Origin: Candidatus Roizmanbacteria bacterium GW2011_GWC1_37_12
GTDB lineage: Bacteria; Patescibacteriota; Microgenomatia; UBA1406; GWC2-37-13
Direction: 5' to 3'
DNA: 64,000 bases
Assembly (NCBI GenBank): GCA_000991135.1
Contig: LBST01000004.1
Span: 17,535-81,534 of the forward strand
Part shown: positions 26,172 through 33,905 of the stretch, piece after piece
Layout: every line of letters begins with the position of its first letter
Numbering within the stretch: position 1 is the first letter of the stretch
The notes under the pieces: model-generated
Seen by the model: the letters and a program-made list of their open reading frames with translations, nothing else
Told to the model about the DNA's origin: nothing
Databases searched by the model: none
Made by a program: the position numbers and the translations under genes

Positions 26172-26918
26172 ATGGAAAAATCTAATAATTTCCTAAAAAA
26201 CTTTTTCACTGTAATAGTTGTTTCTCTTGCGGCACTTTATTTAATTAAAGTATTTAATATCTCTTATCCTCTAACAATCGTCAATACCACCCAGACGACA
26301 GAGCTCGCGGTTGTGGGCGAGGGTAAAGTCGAGGTAACGCCTGATACCGCCTATGTTGATGCGGGAATTACCGTTGATAATCGAGGAACAGTCAAAGAAG
26401 TCCAAGACACAATTAATACTATCAACAACAAAATCATCAATGCTTTGAGAGATATGGGGATCGAAAAAGCCGACATTAAGACTTCAAACTACTCTGTTTA
26501 TCCAAACTATAAATATGAGAACAATGTAAATTCCATTAACGGGTATAACGGCAACGCGACTGTCGAGGTAAAAGTCAGGGATACACAGATTGTTTCCCAG
26601 GTGATAACTGCTGTTACTGAAGCTGGCGCAAACCAGATCCAAGGAGTCAATTTTTCAATCGACAAACCAGAAGCCTACCGCGAACAGGCTCGGGACATGG
26701 CAATAAAAAACGCCAAAGACCAGGCAAAAAAAATAGCAAAAAATCTCGGGATAAAACTTGGAAAAGTTACCAATATCGTCGAGTCTTCACCAGACTCTCC
26801 ACCGGTCCTTTATGACCGAGCTTATGCTGTCGAAGGCATTGGCGGTGGCGAACCGACTGTTGAAGGAGGCACACAAACTGTCAGTTCTGTCGTAACACTA
26901 TACTTCGAAAAGAAATGA
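26172..26918 (+). CDS. SIMPL-domain (DUF541) protein
   Basis: About 248 residues with an N-terminal signal-anchor and an extracytoplasmic SIMPL domain: VVGEGKVEVTPDTAYVDAGITV, then a helical NTINNKIINALRDMGIEKADIKTSNYSVYPNY and a final SSVVTLYFEKK strand. These periplasmic/surface proteins are of unclear function. I start at 26172; the frame is open further into the preceding gene. Its stop codon is inside a palindromic element (26915-26943). Confidence 0.88.
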   Translation: MEKSNNFLKNFFTVIVVSLAALYLIKVFNISYPLTIVNTTQTTELAVVGEGKVEVTPDTAYVDAGITVDNRGTVKEVQDTINTINNKIINALRDMGIEKADIKTSNYSVYPNYKYENNVNSINGYNGNATVEVKVRDTQIVSQVITAVTEAGANQIQGVNFSIDKPEAYREQARDMAIKNAKDQAKKIAKNLGIKLGKVTNIVESSPDSPPVLYDRAYAVEGIGGGEPTVEGGTQTVSSVVTLYFEKK

Positions 26919-26943
26919 CGAGGCAATTACGTTGCTTAGTCAT
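26915..26943. repeat. GACGAGGCAA...TTGCTTAGTC palindromic element, short copy
   Basis: A 29-nt palindrome sharing its ends with 15435-15516. It supplies the stop codon of the SIMPL gene and lies between convergent genes. Confidence 0.65.
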
Positions 26944-26945
26944 TA

Positions 26946-28367
26946 TTAATTTGTTTTGACTAATTCGATCGTCACAATAGAATTAGCCGGCATAATAATC
27001 GCTTTGTCTCCTGTTAAACTGATTTCTCCGTTAACTGCTTCAACATTAAGATCAACTGTTTTTTGCCCGTTAAGGAAAGTTTTTGTCAAACTATGTTTTC
27101 CAGGAAGTAAGTTTCTAAAAACTACCGGTACGGCTTCAGTATTTCGCCCAGTTTCATCATAGTTAGTCAAAATCAAACTGATTTTATCGTCGCTCACACT
27201 GGCTAGAGCCGTCACATAAGTCCCTTCGCCGTCGACGATGATTTGATTGCCGTTTAAAGTATTTAACATCTGTAATGCATACCAGCGGGGTTTTTTACTA
27301 CCATCGTAGTTTAAGATCCCCCAAGATAAAGCCGGGCCGTCTTTGACTTCAAATAAAAAGGCAGACTCGATATTAGCATTGATAAAATTTCGAATTGAGG
27401 CTAGAGTATGAGCTGCGCCGACCTCGGTATCGGCGATCGGGTTTTTTTCCGAGTCATAACCCCATTCGCTAATAATTCTTGGAAGATTTTCAAACCTGTC
27501 GTAGCGAGGACTTTCTGCCAACCACTTATTAAGATTGATGATGTCTTGAGTATAGTCGTCGGTCTTTTTTGAGTAGTGATGCCAACTGATGAAATCTATT
27601 TTTAAATTATTGACAGCTACATAATCCAAAAACTTTTGGATCCAGTTTTTGTAAAGGGCAGTCGTCACCGGGCCGCCCAACTTATACGGGAAAATGTCCT
27701 CGGCTTTTTCCGCTCCTTTAGCAGAATAAAAATAAAGTTCTGAATAGCTTTTGTCACCCAAATACTTCCATTTACCAAACGATTCTAAATCAGGCTCATT
27801 CCAAACTTCATAGTAAATATCGGTCCGCCAAAAATCGTCTAAACCACCGCAGGGCAAGGTTGTTTGTCGACCGCTGTAGCGCTCGACTGTTTTTTGAACC
27901 AATAGACTCCATTCGTCCCAGCTTTTCGGCTTACCGATGAGAGAGCCGTCGTCAGACATCGTCGGAGGCATATAGCCTAAGGAAAAGAATGGTTTTGCTC
28001 CGGTGTGGTAGATATCACAAACTGTCTGATCGAGTTTGTCAAAGTTAAAACTCAAATTGCCTGATCCGTCACGAGTTACTACGTCATAAAAATCATAGAT
28101 GTGATCGATCCTGATGAAGCGAGGATAGAGCTCGGAGACTTGGGAAATGACATTTTCAAACATCCTGACTCCTGATTCTTCTCCTCCTTGTGCCAGGGCT
28201 TTCCAGCGGTCTGGAAACGGCCCGGAAGTTTTTGCTACGTCAACGACAATATTGGCTTTAATTGCCGCCGCTCGGGATAAATACTGGAAAGAAAAAAACA
28301 AAAACGGAAAAGCCAAAAGAGTTAAAACAAAGTAGAGAGTTAGTTTAAACTTTAATCTTTTTTTCAT
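26946..28367 (-). CDS. Secreted glycoside hydrolase, GH39-like
   Basis: A 473-residue secreted enzyme with an N-terminal signal peptide/anchor (about residues 10-33). The TIM-barrel catalytic residues are visible: acid/base Glu in VWNEPD (E191) and nucleophile Glu in ISEWGYD (E301), with SWHHYS between, as in clan GH-A family 39 xylosidases/iduronidases. The C-terminal ~100 residues are beta-rich. It may trim host or environmental glycans. It is preceded by a toxin-antitoxin pair on the same strand. Confidence 0.85.
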   Translation of the reverse strand: MKKRLKFKLTLYFVLTLLAFPFLFFSFQYLSRAAAIKANIVVDVAKTSGPFPDRWKALAQGGEESGVRMFENVISQVSELYPRFIRIDHIYDFYDVVTRDGSGNLSFNFDKLDQTVCDIYHTGAKPFFSLGYMPPTMSDDGSLIGKPKSWDEWSLLVQKTVERYSGRQTTLPCGGLDDFWRTDIYYEVWNEPDLESFGKWKYLGDKSYSELYFYSAKGAEKAEDIFPYKLGGPVTTALYKNWIQKFLDYVAVNNLKIDFISWHHYSKKTDDYTQDIINLNKWLAESPRYDRFENLPRIISEWGYDSEKNPIADTEVGAAHTLASIRNFINANIESAFLFEVKDGPALSWGILNYDGSKKPRWYALQMLNTLNGNQIIVDGEGTYVTALASVSDDKISLILTNYDETGRNTEAVPVVFRNLLPGKHSLTKTFLNGQKTVDLNVEAVNGEISLTGDKAIIMPANSIVTIELVKTN

Positions 28368-28368
28368 T

Positions 28369-28638
28369 TTAGTTTTTTAACTTTCTATAGACATCTTTCC
28401 GAAAGCCGATCTTTCTTATGATAATTCTTTTTAACTCATGATCAATATAGAATAAAACCCGTATTTTCCCTGTTTTCATTCTATACAGATCACTTTTTCC
28501 TGACATTTTCTTGATATTAAGAGAGTCTGGAAAAGGAAAAGTAAGTTGTCTGATTTTAAGGATTGTCTGTCTCCTTTCTCTTTCTTCTAGTTTTTCTAGA
28601 TCATCTTTTGAAAATAAAGAGTAAAACCGCTTATACAT
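28369..28638 (-). CDS. RelE-like toxin
   Basis: An 89-residue protein with the RelE fold pattern: FSKDDLEKLEERERRQTILKIRQL, KKMSGKSDLYRMKTGKIRVLFYIDHELKRIIIRKIGFR. It carries the conserved Tyr-Arg and basic strand. It overlaps the antitoxin stop by 8 nt and ends 1 nt before the GH39 start. Confidence 0.85.
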   Translation of the reverse strand: MYKRFYSLFSKDDLEKLEERERRQTILKIRQLTFPFPDSLNIKKMSGKSDLYRMKTGKIRVLFYIDHELKRIIIRKIGFRKDVYRKLKN

Positions 28639-28897
28639 ATTCTTTTATTATATCTTCTTCGGGAATCAGTTTGCCAATCGGTTCTTTTTCTAGTTTTCTC
28701 GCTTCAATCTCATCAAAATAATCTTCAAGAAGATCTTGAATTCGAGAAAATTCTTCGATATCCATCATGACTGCTTTAGGCTCGCTTCTATGGAAAATAT
28801 AGGCAATTCCGTTCTTTTTCACCAGATCAAGAAGGCCTAAAGCATCCTCTCTCATATCAGTAATGGTTTTGACGTTCTTTGATGTTGGAATTAACAT
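28631..28897 (-). CDS. Phd/YefM-like antitoxin
   Basis: An 88-residue antitoxin candidate: VKTITDMREDALGLLDLVKKNGIAYIFHRSEPKAVMMDIEEFSRIQDLLEDY has the Phd/YefM dimer/DNA-binding pattern, followed by an acidic toxin-binding tail. Expression is predicted from a consensus promoter with an internal palindrome (28904-28932), consistent with autorepression. Confidence 0.85.
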   Translation of the reverse strand: MLIPTSKNVKTITDMREDALGLLDLVKKNGIAYIFHRSEPKAVMMDIEEFSRIQDLLEDYFDEIEARKLEKEPIGKLIPEEDIIKEYV

Positions 28898-28903
28898 AAG
28901 ACT

Positions 28904-28932
28904 ATTCTATAGATTAATCTAAGGTTTGTCAA
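28904..28932 (-). promoter_or_regulatory. Promoter/operator of the second toxin-antitoxin operon (leaderless)
   Basis: Minus strand: TTGACA (28927-28932), 17 nt, TAGAAT (28904-28909), 6 nt, ATG. The spacer contains the perfect palindrome TAGATTAATCTA (28910-28921), a likely antitoxin operator. Confidence 0.78.
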
Positions 28933-28936
28933 GGGA

Positions 28937-29224
28937 TTACTTCCATCCGTACATGCGCTTGAACATTTTGGTTATTGCTTCGGATTCTTCTGGAGAATAA
29001 AGATATAAAACCTTATAGTTTCCTTTTATCTTTCCATCGATTCTTTCCTGTTTTGTAACTTTTATTTCTCCAACCGCTGTCCAGTCTTTTTTTACCAACC
29101 AGATTGGGATATCATCGAAATAGACTCGACTGCCTTCATTATTAAATGAGTATTCTCCACCAACTTTAATAGTATTTGGAACATCAACCCTAACAATTGA
29201 GTTAAACTCTACTTTAAATCCCAT
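28937..29224 (-). CDS. Hypothetical small protein (possibly DUF2584-like)
   Basis: A 95-residue soluble beta-rich protein. Pattern VYFDDIPIWLVKKDWTAVGEIKVTKQERIDGKIKGNYKVLYLYSPEE resembles DUF2584 but I cannot confirm this. No catalytic motif. It sits 12 nt after the dehydrogenase-like gene and before the TA promoter. Confidence 0.55.
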   Translation of the reverse strand: MGFKVEFNSIVRVDVPNTIKVGGEYSFNNEGSRVYFDDIPIWLVKKDWTAVGEIKVTKQERIDGKIKGNYKVLYLYSPEESEAITKMFKRMYGWK

Positions 29225-29236
29225 AATTATATTAAT

Positions 29237-30163
29237 CTAAATATTTAAATTAACCAAGTTTTTCGGTATTCCTTTAATACATGAAATTATCGTATCCGTC
29301 CATTCTTGAATGTTCTTATCAAGCGACTGCTTTGAATACCAAGCAAGCGGAGGAGTAACAAATACGTTACCTTCGAGTCGTTCCTTTTTTCCTTCAAAGT
29401 TTTCAAATGCCAGTCCTGCCAATTGATTTTTCTTAACCCGCTCCAAAAGATATTGTTTGTCCCAGACTTTATCACTAATTAGTCCTACAAAATATGCGTC
29501 ATTTTTAATAATTTCAAGCTTTTTCCTATCTAAGAATCCTTCCGTTTCCTTTGTTGCTGCAACAAGCGGAATAACCACATCAGAACTTGATAACAACTTT
29601 TCTAAAGAACAATTCTCAAAACGGAAATCTCTTTTTTTTCTTGACCAGTAAACAACTTTCATCCCCATTCCTTTAACTAATTCTGCAACACGACTTCCAA
29701 TGTCTCCTAAACCAATTATTCCAACCTGCTTTCCTAACAAATCATCAGCTAGTACTTTCTTAGAAAAATCGTATTTATAATTTACCTGTGCTGGCAGACG
29801 CTTAGAAAGAACAAGTAACATCATGATGACTTGCTCGGATACCGCCTCACTCGCGTAGTGGGGAACATTAGTCACTTTTATCCCTGCCCTTGAGCATTTT
29901 TCAAGATCTAAAAACTCATGACTCGTAGTTACAAGACAAAGATATTTTACGTTCTTTAGTTTTAAATATAAATCTTTAGGAAAATTCCAGCCGAGAGGTG
30001 CAGGAGACAAAGCAAGAATTTTTTCTTCATCGTCAAAAAGTTCTTTTACTAAATACGGGTTGGTCTTATTACTATCGATCCATTCTACTTTAGAATATTT
30101 TTGTAATTGCAAAAGTCTCTTATTATCGAATTCTTCTTTTTGACAAATCAGTATTATTTTCAT
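29237..30163 (-). CDS. D-2-hydroxyacid dehydrogenase-like protein, catalytic residues altered
   Basis: A 308-residue protein with the NAD-binding GIIGLGDIGSRVAEL motif of the D-isomer-specific dehydrogenase family. However, the usual catalytic Arg region (NTSRG) reads VGLISDKVWD, and the catalytic His region (SPHxA) reads TPPLAWYS. Both catalytic residues appear lost. It may be a non-catalytic NAD-binding homologue or have another activity. A catalytically intact relative is at 55412-56365. Next upstream gene starts 10 nt away. Confidence 0.8.
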   Translation of the reverse strand: MKIILICQKEEFDNKRLLQLQKYSKVEWIDSNKTNPYLVKELFDDEEKILALSPAPLGWNFPKDLYLKLKNVKYLCLVTTSHEFLDLEKCSRAGIKVTNVPHYASEAVSEQVIMMLLVLSKRLPAQVNYKYDFSKKVLADDLLGKQVGIIGLGDIGSRVAELVKGMGMKVVYWSRKKRDFRFENCSLEKLLSSSDVVIPLVAATKETEGFLDRKKLEIIKNDAYFVGLISDKVWDKQYLLERVKKNQLAGLAFENFEGKKERLEGNVFVTPPLAWYSKQSLDKNIQEWTDTIISCIKGIPKNLVNLNI

Positions 30164-30173
30164 TCTTACAACA

Positions 30174-31052
30174 TTATTTTAACTTATTCATCTGAATTAC
30201 GCTAAATAAAATTAGAATTCCGCCGATCGCGTCTTTAAGCGTAGGAATTTCTCGGAAGAAGAAAAAACCAAATAAAATCGCAAAAAACATTTCTAGAGTT
30301 AGGATGTTACTGGCAACAGACGTCTGGATTTTTTCAAAACCATAGTTTGTCAAAAACATCAAAGCAATATTGATAAAACCAGCCAATATGACAGTAATAA
30401 TAGAACTCAGATTCCAATTGGCCAAGGGCAATCCTTCGCCAAAACCAAGAGAAGTGACAAACACAAAAATAAAGCCAAAAATTAACATGATCTGGGTGAT
30501 TTCATTGTTGTTTAGAAGCTTTGTCTGGTATCTCCTTTGAATAATTGCCAACGATACAAAGATAACAGATATAAAAGCGATTATCTCTCCTGTTCCCCAG
30601 ACAAAAACTGAAGAAAAATCCTTGATAGAAATTATCATCACTCCCAAAAACGCTAAGAAAATATAGAGTATTTTTTTGAAAGTGATTTTTTCCTTTAAAA
30701 TCAAAAATCCCAGTATGGCCGTCATTGGTATCGAACCGATAAAAGAGAGAGTGCTAATCTTTATCATCAAGGCAGCTTTGGTAAATAAACCAACTCCGAT
30801 AAGATAATAAAAAAACGACCTGAAGATAAGCAGTCCCCATTCTCTCAAAGATATTTTCTTTAATTTTGAAAAATTAAGGTTCTTTCTAAATACAAAAAAT
30901 CCTAAGATAGAAGCAGATAAAAGCCTGATATACAACTGTTGGAATATGGCAAAACTCAAGGCCAAATAACGAACAAATATTCCTAGAGAAGCATAAACAA
31001 CAGCCAAAGCAATCAACGAAAGTATTCCTTTTTGTTTTTCTGAAAGATTCAT
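30174..31052 (-). CDS. EamA/DMT-family transporter
   Basis: A 292-residue, ten-helix membrane protein with the two EamA repeats (first ending AILGFLILKEKITFKKILYIFLAFLGVMII; second AILFGFFFFREIPTLKDAIGGILILFSV). Substrate unknown. Its start overlaps the stop of the preceding membrane gene by 4 nt (31049-31052), indicating translational coupling. Confidence 0.85.
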   Translation of the reverse strand: MNLSEKQKGILSLIALAVVYASLGIFVRYLALSFAIFQQLYIRLLSASILGFFVFRKNLNFSKLKKISLREWGLLIFRSFFYYLIGVGLFTKAALMIKISTLSFIGSIPMTAILGFLILKEKITFKKILYIFLAFLGVMIISIKDFSSVFVWGTGEIIAFISVIFVSLAIIQRRYQTKLLNNNEITQIMLIFGFIFVFVTSLGFGEGLPLANWNLSSIITVILAGFINIALMFLTNYGFEKIQTSVASNILTLEMFFAILFGFFFFREIPTLKDAIGGILILFSVIQMNKLK

Positions 31053-31615
31053 TTTTTAAAACGAGACTTTAAAATTATTGAAAGAACAATGATATTCATT
31101 ACTGCCAAACAGGCTGGATAGATATATGTGACAAGATTATAGTTGGCTATGGCAAATATTGATAAACTATGACGAATCGCATTAATTACGTAGCTTATAA
31201 AAGTCTCACTTTCTGGATTCTTGATTGTTTTTCTAATTGTGGGAAAAAAACCAGAAACATCAATGGCTGTTAATATTACTACGGACAAAGTTGGATCTTT
31301 AGTTAACATCCAAGGAAAGATTGCCAATAAAGCAGCGACGAGCATAATAACGTCAAATTTAGCTATATCCTTACTACCTTTTTTTATCGAAATTAAGGCT
31401 ATAAAAACCACTAATAAACCAGCTGTAGCCGTTGTCCAACTTCCAGCCCCAGCTCCTTTTTGCCATTGACCAAAAAACGTTAAAGAAGTTGTCAAAGTCC
31501 AGATCATCCAAGTAAACATGTGTGGTTTTGTTTTATTACGAAAGATGTCGATAATGTAAGGAATAATTGACACAAAAACCAAAATAACCGTTACCAAACC
31601 TATGAATTCTTTCAT
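31049..31615 (-). CDS. Membrane protein with two PQ-loop-like halves
   Basis: A 188-residue protein with about six hydrophobic helices. Two related segments, PYIIDIFRNKTKPHMFTWMIW near the start and FPTIRKTIKNPESETFISYVIN near the end, look like SWEET/PQ-loop repeats. A sugar- or metabolite-transport role is a guess. It abuts the kinase-like gene by 1 nt. Confidence 0.6.
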   Translation of the reverse strand: MKEFIGLVTVILVFVSIIPYIIDIFRNKTKPHMFTWMIWTLTTSLTFFGQWQKGAGAGSWTTATAGLLVVFIALISIKKGSKDIAKFDVIMLVAALLAIFPWMLTKDPTLSVVILTAIDVSGFFPTIRKTIKNPESETFISYVINAIRHSLSIFAIANYNLVTYIYPACLAVMNIIVLSIILKSRFKK

Positions 31616-32635
31616 TTAAAACAACTTCAATAAATTTTTAATAGAAATAATTTTATCATCAAAGACGGTCATTCCAAATTTAATAAGCGATAATTTTTGT
31701 TTTTTAGTCTCTATTCCTTGAACCCACTTTCCATTGGCCCGGTGAAAAACTTCCATGGCTAAATAGTGACAGAAAATCTTCTCGTCTACTGGCTCAATTT
31801 CTTTAAATGAATTAATGCATCGCATTAGATATTTTCTTGCTGAATCTTTTTTTATATATCCTGCAAGCGCATAAAGAACAATATGCGCCAAATGACTTGG
31901 GAACATAAATCTTTGGTCAGCCCACTGGGAATAACCAAAGTCAATAAAAGCAACCTCTCCTTTTTCATTGACGAAGACGTTTTTCGGGTGGCAATCCGGC
32001 CAGGAAAAATATTCATTGTTCGTCAAATATTCTTTTTCCAGCGTTGAGTATTCTTTTTGACTGTTTGGGTAAGACAAGCGAAGCTCTAATCCTCTCTCAT
32101 AAATACTCATCTGGGCATTTTGGACAATATAGGGAAACTCTTTCCATTTTCTCGATTCAAGTATAAGATGAGCTAATGACCTTCCAACGTTTTTAGCAGC
32201 TTTAATTGAGAATCTATTTTTAAAAATATCTTCTTGCATTAAAGAGAAGCCTTTCGAATAAAGATTTTCCATTATTGAAGTGGTGATGTCTGGAAAATCA
32301 TAAAGTAATTTTGGAACTCTAACTTCTTGATTATTTTGCAAGTTTTTTAAAACTTGGACGTCAACTTTATGAGATTTTTTATCCAGATAGAGTTCTGTTG
32401 GATCAAAAGGGAAAGCACCTTCAGTGTGCTTGATAACAACCTCCTGCCCGTCAAGAACGGCCGAATAAACTTGGGAGATAAACCCTCCTTTTAAACTTTC
32501 TTTTAGTTCTATTTTTAAACCTCTTTTTTGTAATTCTTTTTGGAGATTTAATTTGTCGATTAACGGGGATTGTTTTGGATATTTTTTTGGTTTTGATGAA
32601 GGTAAAACAGAATGGATATATTTGTTTTTATTCAT
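31616..32635 (-). CDS. Aminoglycoside-phosphotransferase-like kinase
   Basis: A 339-residue APH/choline-kinase fold protein. Visible are KESLKGGFISQVYSAVLDGQEVVIKH (nucleotide loop and Lys), WPDCHPKNVFVNEKGEVAFIDFGYSQW (catalytic loop and DFG-like Asp). Note Asp-x-His-Pro-Lys-Asn order and an intact metal Asp. Substrate is unlikely to be an antibiotic; a small metabolite is more probable. It heads a run of four same-strand genes; the divergent M24 peptidase starts 29 nt away. Confidence 0.8.
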   Translation of the reverse strand: MNKNKYIHSVLPSSKPKKYPKQSPLIDKLNLQKELQKRGLKIELKESLKGGFISQVYSAVLDGQEVVIKHTEGAFPFDPTELYLDKKSHKVDVQVLKNLQNNQEVRVPKLLYDFPDITTSIMENLYSKGFSLMQEDIFKNRFSIKAAKNVGRSLAHLILESRKWKEFPYIVQNAQMSIYERGLELRLSYPNSQKEYSTLEKEYLTNNEYFSWPDCHPKNVFVNEKGEVAFIDFGYSQWADQRFMFPSHLAHIVLYALAGYIKKDSARKYLMRCINSFKEIEPVDEKIFCHYLAMEVFHRANGKWVQGIETKKQKLSLIKFGMTVFDDKIISIKNLLKLF

Positions 32636-32664
32636 TAGTTTTAAATTATATATAATAATTTATT

Positions 32665-33801
32665 ATGCTACAACGGATTGACAAATTAAGACAAACTTTA
32701 AAAGAAAAAAATATTGACGCGATTTTAGTGAGTAATTTTTACAATATCCTTTACCTTTCCGGATTTAAAACGCTGACGGAAAACGAGAGAGAAGCGTGGA
32801 TGTTGATAACGGCTAGAAATACTTATCTCTTTAGCGATAACCGTTACATAAATGACAAATCACAAATAACAAATAACAATTCAATAATAAATAATAAATT
32901 TTTAATTTATAAACTCATCACCCCTGAAAAAGGTCTGATAAAACACCTCGAAGAAATTTTTCAAGAAGAGGGAATTAAAAATTGCGGAGTCGAGGCGGAT
33001 AATTTAAAACTTTTAGAATTTCAGCAGTTAATAAAATATTTTCGAGAGACAATGTTTGTTCCTACTGAAAAATTAATTATCAAACAAAGAGAGATAAAAG
33101 ACGAGGATGAGATTAAAAAAATAAAAAAAGCCTGTGAGATTGTAGACCTTTGCCTAAAAGACATACTTCGATTAATCGAAGTGGAGAAAACGGAAAAAGA
33201 AATCGCTTTTAGGATCGAATTCTGGCTCAAAGAGAAAAATTATGACTTGGCTTTTTATCCGATTGTTGCTATCGACGAAAATTCCGCTGTTCCTCATTAC
33301 GATACAAGAAACGGAAACAACAAAAAAGCAAGAAGCGGGTCAATAATTCTCATTGACTTTGGCGCTAAGTATCAAGATTATGTGTCAGACATCACTCGCA
33401 TGATATTTGTTGGTAAACCGACTGACGAACAGATAGATACATATAATAAACTTCTTGGTGCTCAAACAAAAACTATCAAATATCTCACAAATTTAGCCTC
33501 AATCAACCTCGGAGGTGGAAGGGGTAAGCAAGTAGATCAATACTGCCGTCAAATGGTTACTGAAAATCAATTACCGAATTACCAACATTCAACTGGTCAC
33601 GGCGTAGGACTGGAGGTCCACGAATATCCAAAAATTTCGCCCATTTCTGAAGACAGATTATTGGAAAACCAGGTTGTCACTATTGAGCCAGGGGTTTATT
33701 TCGAGGAAAAATGGGGGATAAGGATTGAAGATACTGTTCTTGTAAAAAAAGATGGGGTGGAAACTCTAACTAAATTTAGCAAACAACTGCTGAATATATA
33801 A
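32665..33801 (+). CDS. M24 family aminopeptidase (Xaa-Pro aminopeptidase-like)
   Basis: A 378-residue metallopeptidase with a creatinase-type N-terminal domain and pita-bread C-domain. Metal ligands are visible: IDFGAKYQDYVSDITR (two Asp), STGHGVGLEVHE (His), VTIEPGVYFEE and RIEDTVLV (two Glu). Residues DKSQITNNNSIINNKF (about 66-81) are encoded by an AT-rich repeat that recurs at 33806-33905. TATAAT (32651-32656) lies 8 nt before the ATG. Confidence 0.92.
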   Translation: MLQRIDKLRQTLKEKNIDAILVSNFYNILYLSGFKTLTENEREAWMLITARNTYLFSDNRYINDKSQITNNNSIINNKFLIYKLITPEKGLIKHLEEIFQEEGIKNCGVEADNLKLLEFQQLIKYFRETMFVPTEKLIIKQREIKDEDEIKKIKKACEIVDLCLKDILRLIEVEKTEKEIAFRIEFWLKEKNYDLAFYPIVAIDENSAVPHYDTRNGNNKKARSGSIILIDFGAKYQDYVSDITRMIFVGKPTDEQIDTYNKLLGAQTKTIKYLTNLASINLGGGRGKQVDQYCRQMVTENQLPNYQHSTGHGVGLEVHEYPKISPISEDRLLENQVVTIEPGVYFEEKWGIRIEDTVLVKKDGVETLTKFSKQLLNI

Positions 33802-33805
33802 ACAT

Positions 33806-33905
33806 CAAATCATAAATAACAAATCCACAAATGAATATTAAATTATAAATATTTAATAACTAAAAATTAGTTATTTGTTATTCAATTGTTATTTATCATT
33901 TGTCA
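33806..33905. repeat. AT-rich long inverted repeat
   Basis: Arms near 33806-33829 (caaatcataaataacaaat type) and 33870-33902 (attcaattgttatttatcatttg type) are imperfect complements. The right arm encodes the last residues (QMTNDK) of the convergent secretion gene. A similar run lies in the peptidase CDS (32860-32905). Confidence 0.6.

Noticed and set aside
29237..30163. Sequencing frameshift explaining the lost catalytic residues
   Set aside because: The frame is continuous and the surrounding family motifs align without a shift; substitutions are the simpler reading.
33806..33905. CRISPR-like repeats in AT-rich intergenic DNA
   Set aside because: Units are degenerate, without regular spacers, and form an inverted repeat rather than direct repeats.
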